NCBI RefSeq assembly: GCF_024213195.1 | Contig: NZ_JANAVF010000019.1 | Coordinates: 1-64,000, forward strand | Length of the DNA: 64,000 nt | DNA from: Streptomyces sp. TBY4 | GTDB taxonomy: Bacteria; Actinomycetota; Actinomycetes; Streptomycetales; Streptomycetaceae | Direction of reading: 5' to 3' | Part shown: positions 33,297-41,775 of the stretch, in pieces | Numbering within the stretch: position 1 is the stretch's first letter | How the letters are laid out: each line of letters opens with the position of its first letter | Program-made: the position numbers and the translations under genes | Notes under the pieces: generated by a model | Told to the model about the DNA's origin: nothing | The model's input: only the letters and a program-made list of their open reading frames with translations | Database searches by the model: none

Positions 33297-33497
33297 CTAC
33301 AGGCCGCCACCGGCGGCGTGGTTGTCCATCGTCACGATGTCCTCGCCCGCGGCGTGGTTGTCGAGCGGCTTGACGGGCTTGATCGGCTCGCCCGCCGCGT
33401 GGTTGTCCATGGGCGTGATGTCGACATCCGGAGTGTGGGTGTCGATCGGCGTGGTGGTGGCGCCGTCGGTCGGCAGGACGTTCTCGTTCGTCGTCAT
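33297..33497 (-). CDS. afsS: AfsS-like small regulatory protein
   Basis: This 66-aa acidic protein sits directly downstream of afsR. It contains three copies of a repeat centred on MDNHAAGE/LDNHAAGE/MDNHAAGG, matching the T-P-x-DNH repeat organisation of S. coelicolor AfsS (63 aa), where the repeats end in MP rather than AAG. In S. coelicolor, AfsR activates afsS and AfsS then stimulates antibiotic production; its biochemical role is unsettled. The ATG at 33497 has AGGAG 5 bases upstream. A pair of 7-bp direct repeats upstream is a candidate AfsR/PhoP site. Confidence 0.85.
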   Translation of the reverse strand: MTTNENVLPTDGATTTPIDTHTPDVDITPMDNHAAGEPIKPVKPLDNHAAGEDIVTMDNHAAGGGL

Positions 33498-33624
33498 CGG
33501 GTCTCCTGATGGTGGGTAGGACCCGTTCGGCAATTCCCCCGCGGATCGCCGAACGGGTGGTCCTGCAGTCGACTTTGGTGCCCCCCGACACTTCGAGTCG
33601 ATGAACACCATCCTGGTCGATGGT

Positions 33625-33642
33625 GATAAACGAATGCTGAAC
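33625..33642 (-). promoter_or_regulatory. Candidate AfsR/PhoP binding site upstream of afsS
   Basis: On the coding strand of afsS, GTTCAGC and GTTTATC occur 11 bp apart (7-bp units, 4-bp gap). This is the spacing known for PhoP/AfsR direct repeats over the -35 region of S. coelicolor afsS. The pair lies between the afsR stop and the afsS start, about 130 bp before the ATG. Confidence 0.5.
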
Positions 33643-33670
33643 GCCTCGTTCAGCGCCACCGCGCCCCGGC

Positions 33671-36600
33671 TCAGGCCGCGATCTCCGCCGCCAGCAGGGC
33701 CTGTACCTCGGCCAGTTCGGGCGACTTGAGCTGCGTGAACACCACCTCGGCGTCCCGCCAGCACACCCGGGCCCGGTCCCGCTGGCCCAGCTGCCGCAGC
33801 GCCCGCCCGAGCACGGTCAGCACCCTGGCGCGGTTCCACTCGCCGCCGATCCCGCGCAGCGCGATGGCCTGTTCGGCGTGCGAGGCGGCCAGGGTCGGGC
33901 GGCGCGCGGCCAGGTGGACCTTGGCGAGCCGGAAGTGCGTCACGCCCTCCCACAGCGGCTGCCGGTTCTCGTGGAACAGTGAGAGCGCCTTGCTGAGCTG
34001 GGCGTGCGCCTCGGCGAGCCGGTCGGCCTGGGTGAGGGCGATGCCCAGCGCGTAACGGCCGTTCGCCAGGCGCAGGGTGAGCCCCATCCGGTCGTAGATG
34101 GCGATGCCCTGCTGGGCGAGCTCTATGGCGCTGCTCAACCGGTCCTGCTCCACGTGGATGCGGGAGAGGTTGCACAGGGCGCTGGCCTCGCCGACGTAGT
34201 TGGCGTCGGCCCGGAAGTTGGTGATGGCCTCCAGGAGGTACCGCTCGCCGTCGTCGTAGCGGCCCTCGTAGATGGCGATGATGCCCCGGTCGTTGGGCGC
34301 CCAGCAGCTGGGCAGTACGTCCCCGGCGGCGCGGGCGAGCAGGGTGGCCCGGCGGGCCTCGTCGTCGGCCTCGACGAAGCGGCCCGCGACCAGGTGGGTG
34401 TTGGTGAGGGTGGTCCGGGCCCGGCCCTCGGCGTACGGGTCCTGCGCGGCCTGCGCGGCGTCCCGCAGCGCGGTGGCCGCCGATTCGTACTGCTTGGAGT
34501 TGGCGCCCGACTCGGCGAGGTCCTTGGCCGCCCACAGCAGGTCCACGGCCCGCCGGAGCAGGCCGGGCGGCGTGCCGGGCGCGGCCGCGGCGGCGGCCTG
34601 GCGGACGCACGCGAGCAGCGGGTCGGCCTCGGCGTACAGCCAGTCCTGCGCGGAGTGCGGCTCGGTGAAGACCAGACCGGGGTAGCGGGTGGCCGAGAGG
34701 TGGGCCACGAGCCGGTCGCCGGGCCGCTCCAGGCCGTACACCCCGGCGGCGGTGGCCAGGTAGAAGTCGAGCAGGCGGTCGAGGGCGGCGTCGCGCTCGC
34801 TCGGCGGCTGCTCGTCGCGCTCGGCGCACGCACGCGCGTAGAGGCGTACGAGGTCGTGGAAGCGGTAGCGGCCGGGCGCGGCCGATTCGAGGAGGGAGCA
34901 GTCCACTAAGGCTTCGAGCAGATCCTCGGTGTCGTGCTCCGGCCGGTCGAGTACGGCCGCTGCGGCCGCGAGGGAGATGTCCGGCCCGTCGGGCAGCCCC
35001 AGCAGGCGGAACGCGCGCTGCTGCGCGGGCTCCAGCTGCCCGTACCCCAGCTCGAAGGTGGCCTTGACGGCGAGGTCCCCGGCCTGGAGCTCGTCCAGGC
35101 GGCGGCGCTCGTCGGCCAGCTTCGCCGCGAGCACGGAGACGGTCCAGGTGCGGCGGGCGGCGAGCCGGGAGGCGGCGATGCGGATGGCCAGCGGCAGGAA
35201 CCCGCAGGCGCCGACCACGTCGAGGGCGGCCTGCCGCTCGGCGCCGACCCGCTCGGCCCCGACGATCCGGGTGAACAGCTGGAGGGCCTCTTCGGGGCTC
35301 ATCACGTCGAGGTCGACGAGGTGCGCGCCGGCCAGGCCGGCCATCCGGACCCGGCTGGTGACGAGGGCGGCGCAGCCGGCGGTGCCCGGCAGCAGCGGGC
35401 GGACCTGGGCGGCGTCGCGGGCGTTGTCGAGGAGGACCAGGACGCGGCGGCCGTCGAGGGTGGAGCGGTAGAGCGCGGCCCGTTCGGCGGGGGAGTCGGG
35501 GATCGAGGTGTCGGGGGTCCCGAGGGCGCGCAGGAAGGAGCCGAGGACGGCCTCGGGCTCGGCGGGGCGGGCCTCGGTGCCCTGGAGGTCGACGTAGAGC
35601 TGCCCGTCGGGGAAGTGCGGGCGGGCGGCGTGCGCGACGTGCACGGCGAGGGTGGTCTTGCCGACGCCGCCGATGCCGGCGAGGGCGGAGACCGCCATCA
35701 CCTGGCCCTCGGCGCCGGAGAGGATCTCGCCGAGGTCCCGGACGAAGCTGGAGCGGCCGGTGAAGTCCGAGACGGTGGCGGGCAATTGGGCGGGCCTCAC
35801 GTGTGCGGGTGCGGCGGCCGGCGCCGGGTCCTCGGCGCGGGCGAGCTCGGAGTCGGCGCGCAGGATGCGCTGCTGGAGCTCGGAGAGTTCGGGGCGCGGG
35901 TCGACGCCGAGTTCGTCGGCGAGCAGCCTGCGGGTGTCGGCGTACACGGCGAGGGCCTCGGCCTGGCGGCCGCTGCGGTACAGGGCGAGCATCAGCAGCT
36001 CGCGCAGCCGCTCCCGCAGGGGGTGGGCGGCGGTGAGCGCGGTGAGCTCGGAGACGGCCTCGGCGTGGTGGCCGAGCTCCAGGTCCAGGTCGAGGCGGGT
36101 CTCCAGCAGCTGGAGGCGCCACTCGGCGAGCCGGGTGCGCTCGGTGTCGGCGTGCGGCCCCGGTACGCCGGCCAGCGGTTCGCCGTCCCAGACGTCCAGG
36201 GCGCGGGCCAGCAGCGTACGGGCGAGGGCGCGGTCGCCGTGGGGGGCGTTGGCGGCGTTGGCGGCCTTGGCCGTCTTGTCGGGGGCGGTGCCGGTACCGG
36301 TGCCGTTGCCGGTACCGGTGGCTTCGCCCTTCGGCTTCCCGGCGCGCGCGGCCTCGGCGTCGGCGGCGAGGGCCCGGGCGACGCCGAGGTCGAGGGCCCC
36401 GGGGTGGGGCAGGCGGATCGCGTAGCCGCCGGACTCGCTGACGAGGAGCCCGGGTTCGAGGATCTTGCGCAGGCGGGAGGCGTACGTACGGATGGTCGCG
36501 AGGGCCTGCTGCGGCGGGTCCTCGCCCCAGATGGCGTCGATCAGCTCGGGCGCGGTCGCGGTGCGGCCCTCGCGGAGCAGGAGCACGGCGAGCAGCGCCC

Positions 36601-36871
36601 GCTGCTGCGGGGTCCCGGAGCTCAGCGCCTCGTCGCCGCGCCAGGCCCGGATGGGACCGAGGACGGCGAACCGGTTGCCTCCGGTGGTGGAGGGGGGCGG
36701 GGTTCCGATGACGGCTTCGTCGGCTCTGGCTTCCGCGGCGGTCTCTGCGTCGGCTCCGGGTCCGGCGGCTGCGGCGGCGGCAGCTGTGGCAGCTGCGGCA
36801 GCTGTGGCGATGGCGGTGTCACCGGACTCGGGGTGGTTCCGCTGGTGCGGGATGGCCGGTGTGCCGTCCAT
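33671..36871 (-). CDS. afsR: SARP-family global regulator AfsR
   Basis: This 1066-aa protein is AfsR-like. An Ala-rich N-terminus (residues 20-50) precedes the OmpR-type winged helix (NRFAVLGPIRAWRGDEALSS at about 66-85, RTYASRLRKILEP). A bacterial transcriptional activation domain follows (EAVSELTALTAAHPLRERLR), then an NB-ARC ATPase with P-loop GIGGVGKTT at 399-407 and LVLLDNARDAAQVRPLLPGT, and C-terminal TPRs. S. coelicolor AfsR is 993 aa; the extra length comes from the Ala-rich head and a Gly-Thr repeat (GTGNGTGTGT at 186-195). AfsR is phosphorylated by AfsK and activates afsS. The start has GGGGGAG upstream. Confidence 0.93.
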   Translation of the reverse strand: MDGTPAIPHQRNHPESGDTAIATAAAAATAAAAAAAGPGADAETAAEARADEAVIGTPPPSTTGGNRFAVLGPIRAWRGDEALSSGTPQQRALLAVLLLREGRTATAPELIDAIWGEDPPQQALATIRTYASRLRKILEPGLLVSESGGYAIRLPHPGALDLGVARALAADAEAARAGKPKGEATGTGNGTGTGTAPDKTAKAANAANAPHGDRALARTLLARALDVWDGEPLAGVPGPHADTERTRLAEWRLQLLETRLDLDLELGHHAEAVSELTALTAAHPLRERLRELLMLALYRSGRQAEALAVYADTRRLLADELGVDPRPELSELQQRILRADSELARAEDPAPAAAPAHVRPAQLPATVSDFTGRSSFVRDLGEILSGAEGQVMAVSALAGIGGVGKTTLAVHVAHAARPHFPDGQLYVDLQGTEARPAEPEAVLGSFLRALGTPDTSIPDSPAERAALYRSTLDGRRVLVLLDNARDAAQVRPLLPGTAGCAALVTSRVRMAGLAGAHLVDLDVMSPEEALQLFTRIVGAERVGAERQAALDVVGACGFLPLAIRIAASRLAARRTWTVSVLAAKLADERRRLDELQAGDLAVKATFELGYGQLEPAQQRAFRLLGLPDGPDISLAAAAAVLDRPEHDTEDLLEALVDCSLLESAAPGRYRFHDLVRLYARACAERDEQPPSERDAALDRLLDFYLATAAGVYGLERPGDRLVAHLSATRYPGLVFTEPHSAQDWLYAEADPLLACVRQAAAAAAPGTPPGLLRRAVDLLWAAKDLAESGANSKQYESAATALRDAAQAAQDPYAEGRARTTLTNTHLVAGRFVEADDEARRATLLARAAGDVLPSCWAPNDRGIIAIYEGRYDDGERYLLEAITNFRADANYVGEASALCNLSRIHVEQDRLSSAIELAQQGIAIYDRMGLTLRLANGRYALGIALTQADRLAEAHAQLSKALSLFHENRQPLWEGVTHFRLAKVHLAARRPTLAASHAEQAIALRGIGGEWNRARVLTVLGRALRQLGQRDRARVCWRDAEVVFTQLKSPELAEVQALLAAEIAA

Positions 36872-36961
36872 CTGGTCTCCCCCCTGCCTTCCCTAGGTGT
36901 AAGGGCCAGTCTGCCCTGTGTTGCGCGTACACGTCAGTCCGTAACGGACCCAGTCCTTACG

Positions 36962-36994
36962 GATCCGGCCCCGATCCGGCCCCGATCCGGCCCC
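36962..36994. repeat. 11-bp tandem repeat, three units
   Basis: Three perfect copies of GATCCGGCCCC lie in the gap upstream of afsR, in the divergent region with the amidohydrolase gene. Confidence 0.7.
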
Positions 36995-37034
36995 GGGTCC
37001 TTGCAGATCCGGGGATCCCGCCCTGCTCAACTAG

Positions 37035-37049
37035 CTGACGGTTCGTCAG
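37035..37049. promoter_or_regulatory. Putative TetR-type operator, site 8
   Basis: The site reads CTGACGGTTCGTCAG, a perfect match, 20 bp before the amidohydrolase ATG. It extends the putative regulon into the stretch beyond afsR. Confidence 0.78.
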
Positions 37050-37069
37050 ATTGACGCTACCGTGAAGGC

Positions 37070-38290
37070 ATGGAGACCTTCCCGAAGATCATCTCGGTGG
37101 ACGACCACACGGTTGAGCCCCCCAACGTCTGGCGGGACCGGCTCCCGTCCAAGTACCACGACATCGGCCCGCGCGTCGTCCGCGCCCCCCTGAAGGAAAT
37201 GACCTTCCTGGGAGGCAAGTTCGCCCCCGTGATGGGGGCCAAGGGAGACGACGGTCCGATAGGCGACTGGTGGGTGTACGAGGACCTGCACCGACCCCTC
37301 ACCCGACTCGACACGGCCGTCGGCTACGACCGCGACGAGATCAAGCTCGAAGTCATCACGTACGAGCAGATGCGCCCGGGCTCCTTCTCGGTTCCCGACC
37401 GGCTCGCCGACATGGACGTCAACCACGTCCAGTCCGCCCTCTGCTTCCCCACCTTCCCGCGCTTCTGCGGCCAGACCTTCACCGAGGCCAAGGACCGCGA
37501 ACTCGGCCTGCTCGGCGTGCGCGCGTACAACGACTGGATGGTGGAGGAGTGGTGCGGCCCGGAGGCGAACGGCCGCCTCATCCCGCTCACCCTGATCCCC
37601 CTGTGGGACGCCCGCCTGGCCGCCGCCGAGGTCCGCCGCAACGCGGCGCGCGGGGTGCGGGCCGTGGCCTTCTCGGAGATCCCGCCCCACCTCGGGCTCC
37701 CCTCCATCCACACGGACGAGTGGGACCCCTTCCTGGAGGCGTGCAACGAGACCGGCACGGTCATCGCCATGCACATCGGCTCCTCCTCGCGCATGCCGTC
37801 CACCTCGGCCGACGCCCCGCCGGCCGTCGGCTCCACCATCACCTTCGCCAACTGCTGCTTCTCGATGGTGGACTGGCTGATGAGCGGCAAGTTCGAACGC
37901 TTCCCGAACCTCAAGATCATGTACGCGGAGGGCCAGATCGGCTGGATCCCGTACATCCTGGAGCGCGCGAACGTGGTCTGGGAGGAGAACCGCGGCTGGG
38001 GCGGCGTCGCCGACAAGGTGCTGCGTCCGCCGTCGGAGCTCTTCGCGGAGCACGTCTTCGGCTGCTTCTTCGACGACGCCTTCGGCCTGAAGAACCTGGA
38101 CTCCATCGGCGTCGCCAACGTCCTCTACGAGACCGACTACCCCCACTCCGACTCCACGTGGCCGAAGTCGCGGGAGGTGGGCGAGGCCCAGATGGGCCAC
38201 CTGGCCCCGGACGTGGTGGACCGCATCGTGCGCGGCAATGCGATCGATCTGCTGGGGTTGACCCCGGAGGGGCTCTGGCCGGGGGCGTAG
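37070..38290 (+). CDS. Amidohydrolase family protein (amidohydrolase_2/ACMSD-like)
   Basis: This 406-aa metal-dependent hydrolase is of the TIM-barrel amidohydrolase_2 type. It begins with ISVDDHTVEPPNVWRDRLP, where the usual metal HxH is DDHTVE. Later it has MHIGSSSRMPS (metal His), YAEGQIGWIPYILERANVVW and YETDYPHSDSTWPKS (metal Asp). Actinobacterial relatives are frequent in steroid and terpenoid catabolic clusters, where they act on ring-opened or enol-type acids; the reaction here is unknown. A perfect operator precedes it by 20 bp. A strong hairpin terminator follows. Confidence 0.87.
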   Translation: METFPKIISVDDHTVEPPNVWRDRLPSKYHDIGPRVVRAPLKEMTFLGGKFAPVMGAKGDDGPIGDWWVYEDLHRPLTRLDTAVGYDRDEIKLEVITYEQMRPGSFSVPDRLADMDVNHVQSALCFPTFPRFCGQTFTEAKDRELGLLGVRAYNDWMVEEWCGPEANGRLIPLTLIPLWDARLAAAEVRRNAARGVRAVAFSEIPPHLGLPSIHTDEWDPFLEACNETGTVIAMHIGSSSRMPSTSADAPPAVGSTITFANCCFSMVDWLMSGKFERFPNLKIMYAEGQIGWIPYILERANVVWEENRGWGGVADKVLRPPSELFAEHVFGCFFDDAFGLKNLDSIGVANVLYETDYPHSDSTWPKSREVGEAQMGHLAPDVVDRIVRGNAIDLLGLTPEGLWPGA

Positions 38291-38315
38291 GGGTGGCGGT
38301 GTGAAGGGTGGCGGT

Positions 38316-38343
38316 GGCCCCTGGGGGAGATCCCCCGGGGGCC
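38316..38343. terminator. Hairpin terminator after amidohydrolase
   Basis: GGCCCCTGGGGG pairs with CCCCCGGGGGCC (one mismatch) across a 4-base loop, just after the amidohydrolase stop. Confidence 0.65.
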
Positions 38344-38389
38344 TCTTGTGTGGCCTCTTCCAGGTTTCTCCCCCAGGCGGCTGCAGAAG

Positions 38390-38419
38390 CGATATCCCTT
38401 GATGTCGATCTTGATATCG
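38390..38419. promoter_or_regulatory. VapBC-type operator
   Basis: CGATATC (38390-38396) and GATATCG (38413-38419) form an inverted repeat about 50 bp before the antitoxin ATG. Inside it, TTGATGTCG and TTGATATCG form a direct repeat. This is the usual architecture for toxin-antitoxin autoregulation. Confidence 0.55.
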
Positions 38420-38465
38420 TTTAAGTGGACAGGGGGCGAGCGGCCCCCCGCTGAGGAGGTTCACG

Positions 38466-38753
38466 ATGGCCAGAACAGTGATCGACGTGGACGACGCCCT
38501 GCTGGCGGAGGCCGCCGAGATCTTCGGTACGAAGACGAAGGTGGCGACGGTTAACGCGGCCCTGCAGGACGTGGTGAACCGGCGCAAGCGGGAGGCATTC
38601 TTCACCCGCCTCGCCGAGGGCCTGCTGCCGGACCTGACCGGCCCTGTGGACCAGCCGGAGGCGGCCGCGGCGCCTGCAGGGCCCGCAGAGTCCGTCGTCC
38701 CGGATGTGCAGGATGTGCGGGATGCGCCGGACGTGCAGGACAGGGCGGCATGA
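38466..38753 (+). CDS. VapB-family antitoxin
   Basis: This 95-aa protein has an N-terminal ribbon-helix-helix-like segment (MARTVIDVDDALLAEAAEIF, then VNAALQDVVNRRKREAFFTR), typical of the VapB group found with PIN toxins in actinobacteria. The C-terminal 35 residues are Pro/Ala/Asp-rich and probably bind the toxin. GAGGAGG lies upstream of the ATG. It overlaps the toxin gene by 4 bases (ATGA). Confidence 0.87.
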   Translation: MARTVIDVDDALLAEAAEIFGTKTKVATVNAALQDVVNRRKREAFFTRLAEGLLPDLTGPVDQPEAAAAPAGPAESVVPDVQDVRDAPDVQDRAA

Positions 38754-39166
38754 GTACGAGGTTCCTCATCGACAAGTCCGCACTCGCGCGCTACCCCAAG
38801 CCGGCCGTGCGCAGCGTGCTGGACCCTCTGCACAACGCGGGCCTGCTCGCCCTGTGCGGCGCCATCGAGCTGGAGGTGCTGCACAGCGCCCGGGGGCGGG
38901 CCGAGGCCCAGGAGATCAGAGAGGAACTGCGCGGGTTCGACTGGCTCGCCACGTACGACGAGGCGTGGAGCCGCGCTGTGGAGGTCCAGGCGATGCTCAT
39001 CGGCGCGGGAACCTGGAAGGCGGTGTCCGTTCCCGACCTGATCATCGCCGCGACGGCCGAGCTCCACGAGGCCACCGTCCTGCACTACGACGGTGACTAC
39101 GACATGATCGCCAAGGTCACCGGCCAGCCGACGCGGTGGGTCGTGCCGCGGGGGACGGCCGACTGA
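38750..39166 (+). CDS. PIN-domain ribonuclease toxin, VapC family
   Basis: This 138-aa PIN-fold RNase has the acidic active-site residues expected: Asp8 in FLIDKSALAR, Glu in GAIELEVLHSAR, and Asp in VPDLIIAATAELHEATVLHYDGDYD. VapC toxins cut tRNA or rRNA unless bound by VapB. Translation is coupled to the antitoxin. The downstream protease gene starts 85 bp later and is unrelated. Confidence 0.88.
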   Translation: MSTRFLIDKSALARYPKPAVRSVLDPLHNAGLLALCGAIELEVLHSARGRAEAQEIREELRGFDWLATYDEAWSRAVEVQAMLIGAGTWKAVSVPDLIIAATAELHEATVLHYDGDYDMIAKVTGQPTRWVVPRGTAD

Positions 39167-39251
39167 GGGGGGGACGGGCAGGGCCCGTCTTGCGGGGGCC
39201 GCCGGGGACAAGGCATGCTTCGCCCGAGCAAATGGGGGAGGGGTGTCTGCG

Positions 39252-40181
39252 ATGGACAAGCGGACTGTGGTGACCGCGGTGCTGTGCGCGGTGGCCGCGC
39301 TGGGAGCTTCCGCGGCCATGACGCAGGTGGTCCCGGCCGACGACGGGAAGGGCCCTGGGCGAGGTGTGCAGGTGGCGCCGTCGTCGAGGCCTTCGGTGAC
39401 GCCGTCGGTGGCTCCGTCCGTGGCTCGGCAGTCGCATGGGTCGCAGCCGCCGTCAGGGACGCCGTCGCAGTTGCCGTCGCAGCCGCCATCGCAGTCGCAA
39501 TCGGCTGAGCAGCCTCAGGGGTCCGCCGGTCAGACCCCCGCGCCGGGCGGGCCCGTCGCCTTCGCCGGGGCGCTGTTCGAGGGCGATGTGACCGGTGACC
39601 ACTTCTGTACGGCGACCGTCGTGCACAGCCCCGGGCGGAATCTGATCGCCACCGCCGGCCACTGCCTGGCCGCGGGCCGGGCCGACGCGCGCGGCGCCTC
39701 CTTCGCACCCGCGTACGCGGACGGGCGCGCCCCGTACGGCACCTGGAAGCTCGCGGAGGTCTTCGAGGACCCGCGCTGGTCGGACGGCACGAACGACGAC
39801 TACGACCTGGCCTTCGCCCGCCTCGCCCCCGACGCCTCCGGCCGCAACATCGAGGACGTCACCGGCGCCGCCGTCCTGGACACCACGGGCCGCACGGACG
39901 AGCAGGTCACGGTGACGGGCTACCCGTCGGACCGCAAGGTCCCGCGCACCTGCCTGTCCCGCGCGGTACGGCTCAGCGCCACGGAACAGCGCTTCGACTG
40001 CGCGGACTTCCCCGGCGGCACGAGCGGCAGCGCGTGGATCGCCGCCGACGGAAAGATCATCGGCGTCCTGACCGGCGGAGACACGGACGACGTCTCCACC
40101 AGCACGATCCTGACCGACTGGGCGGCGGAGCTGTACGGGCGGGCTACGGGTGCGGGTGCGGGTGGGCCGGCCGTCAGGTAA
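39252..40181 (+). CDS. Secreted trypsin-like serine protease
   Basis: This 309-aa protein is exported (TVVTAVLCAVAALGASAAM), followed by a Ser/Pro/Gln linker of about 70 residues and a chymotrypsin-fold protease. The triad is visible as His in TAGHC, Asp in NDDYDLAF and Ser in GGTSGSAW. Relatives include glutamyl-endopeptidase-like Streptomyces proteases. The ATG at 39252 has GGGGGAGGGG 8 bases upstream; a GTG at 39243 overlaps that site. Its 3' end overlaps the convergent Nudix gene by 8 bases. Confidence 0.87.
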   Translation: MDKRTVVTAVLCAVAALGASAAMTQVVPADDGKGPGRGVQVAPSSRPSVTPSVAPSVARQSHGSQPPSGTPSQLPSQPPSQSQSAEQPQGSAGQTPAPGGPVAFAGALFEGDVTGDHFCTATVVHSPGRNLIATAGHCLAAGRADARGASFAPAYADGRAPYGTWKLAEVFEDPRWSDGTNDDYDLAFARLAPDASGRNIEDVTGAAVLDTTGRTDEQVTVTGYPSDRKVPRTCLSRAVRLSATEQRFDCADFPGGTSGSAWIAADGKIIGVLTGGDTDDVSTSTILTDWAAELYGRATGAGAGGPAVR

Positions 40182-40644
40182 GTAGGCCCAAGTGCACCGG
40201 CTCGGCGGGGACTTCGTGCAGCAGCTCGGCGAGGCGCGGCGGCCACAGGGGTTCGCCGAGGGTGGCGAGGTTCTGCGGCGACAGCCACCGCCACTGGGCT
40301 TCGGGGTACTCCGGGACCGGATCGCGGTGCGGCCCGGTGGTCACGTAGATGTGCTCGTGCTGGCGTACGGGGATGCCCTGGTGGGTGAAGTCGTGCTCCC
40401 AGGTGCAGAGCAGCCGCTGCGGTTCGAGGTCCGTCCAGCCCGTCTCTTCACGCAACTCCCGCCGCACGCACTCCTCGGGCGTCTCCCCGGGATCGATGCC
40501 ACCGCCGGGCGGTAGCCAGTGGATGCCGACTTCGACGTTGTTCTCGCGGAAGAGGAACACGGATCCGGCGGGGTTGAGTACGACGATTCTGGCTGCCTGC
40601 CGGGGAGTTCGGGGAGCTCGAGGAGCTGGAGGTGAAGGGCGCAT
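40174..40644 (-). CDS. NUDIX hydrolase
   Basis: This 156-aa protein has a complete Nudix box (GGIDPGETPEECVRRELREE, then TGW), matching GX5EX7REUXEEXGU. It hydrolyses a nucleoside diphosphate-linked substrate of unknown identity. The N-terminal 17 residues are Pro/Arg-rich, and a shorter start is possible but no better codon is evident. It converges on and overlaps the protease gene. Confidence 0.86.
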   Translation of the reverse strand: MRPSPPAPRAPRTPRQAARIVVLNPAGSVFLFRENNVEVGIHWLPPGGGIDPGETPEECVRRELREETGWTDLEPQRLLCTWEHDFTHQGIPVRQHEHIYVTTGPHRDPVPEYPEAQWRWLSPQNLATLGEPLWPPRLAELLHEVPAEPVHLGLLT

Positions 40645-40702
40645 CAGATCAGCGTACGACGGGGGTGGGGGTAGGGGGGTGGGGTCGGGGGCGTTCGCTT
40701 GT

Positions 40703-41201
40703 GCTGCGGGGTGGGCTTTGGCTGCGACATGGTCCGGGGGGCGTCCCGGCAGTCCAGTGTCCTTTCGGTGCGGGCCGGTCCCTCAAGGGCGCTCCCTGCG
40801 GTCGCGTCGCTTCGCGATGGCCTTCGGCCACCCTTGACCGACCGACCCACCCCGAAACGCCACAAGACTTCCGGGATCCCCCCGGGGAACGGCCTGGAGG
40901 GGAGTGTGGGGAGGAGCGGCCCCGTCTGAGATGCGCAGCCCCCTGTGGTTGGGGGTCATCTGGACACGGCCCCGGCAGGACAGTGACCTCAGCCGGTACG
41001 GACGCGCGGGGCGATCAGAGCATCCAGGGCCGGGGGGCTTGGACACCCACTCCGTGACCTTTGACCGCTGACCGCCAGCTGGAGCGAGAGGGGGACGAGA
41101 CCGTCCTCAGGGCCGGTGGGCGCGACAGATCGCTACACACTCCCGCTCGGCTCAGCGACCGCGGACCGGCCGTGGCCGATCTGGAACGAGGCGCGGGAGG
41201 A
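40703..41201 (+). repeat. Left arm of 499-bp inverted repeat
   Basis: These 499 bp are nearly identical (by eye more than 90 percent) to the reverse complement of 42661-43159. Matching landmarks include GTCCGGGGGGCGTCCCGGCA near the outer end, and GACCGCTGACCGCCAGCTGG and GGAACGAGGCGCGGGAGGA toward the inner end. The arms are the same length and enclose 1459 bp with two genes. No transposase, integrase or convincing coding sequence lies in the arm. Confidence 0.88.
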
Positions 41202-41208
41202 GAGGTGA

Positions 41209-41775
41209 TCAGTTCTCGGATCCTGAAGGGGAAAGAGGAGGGCGCGGAGGGTTGGAGGGGAGTTCGAAGACGAGGTTGGTTCCGTCGGTCTCGGTTGCTT
41301 GGGTGGCGACGAAGGTGAAGCCGAAGGCGGCGATGGTGGCCAGGGAGGCGGTGTTGTCGGAGTGGATCGTGGCGCGGACGGTTTTGACGTCGGGTTCTTC
41401 GGCGGCCCTGGTGAGGAGGGCGGTCAGCATGGCGCGGGCGTAGCCCTGGCGGCGGTAGGTGGACACGACGCTGTAGCCGATCTCGACCACGCCTGCTTCG
41501 TTCGGCGGGCCGTGGAAGCCCGCGTCGCCGATGACTGTCCCGTCCGGCTCCGACACTGCCGCTCTGGTCGTCCAGGGAGCGGCGGACGGGTCCTTGGTGA
41601 GCTGGTCGGCGCGGTAGCCGAAGATCCAGCGGGCCCGGTCGGACACGAAGTAGTCGTCGAGCGCTACCCCGGCTTCGGCGCTGCCGGCTGCGAGGTCGCC
41701 GTCGGCCAGGGCCCGTAGGGCCTTGGCGTTGAGCTTGACGAAGCGGATGCGCTTGGGGAGAAGTTCATGAGTCAT
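41209..41775 (-). CDS. GNAT family N-acetyltransferase
   Basis: This 188-aa acetyltransferase is of the RimJ/RimL-like type. The acetyl-CoA motif is YSVVSTYRRQGYARAMLTAL (RRQGYA = R/QxxGxG/A), preceded by GTVIGDAGFHGPPNEAGVVE and followed by HSDNTASLATIAAFGFTFVA. The substrate is unknown. It lies inside the inverted-repeat element, its stop 8 bp from the left arm. The ATG at 41775 has no strong ribosome site. It is divergent from the methyltransferase. Confidence 0.84.
   Translation of the reverse strand: MTHELLPKRIRFVKLNAKALRALADGDLAAGSAEAGVALDDYFVSDRARWIFGYRADQLTKDPSAAPWTTRAAVSEPDGTVIGDAGFHGPPNEAGVVEIGYSVVSTYRRQGYARAMLTALLTRAAEEPDVKTVRATIHSDNTASLATIAAFGFTFVATQATETDGTNLVFELPSNPPRPPLSPSGSEN

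Noticed and set aside
33297..36122. A 941-codon open frame overlapping afsR on the same strand in another frame
   Set aside because: Only its last 66 codons (AfsS) have family sequence and a ribosome site; the rest is an Arg/Pro-rich shadow of AfsR.
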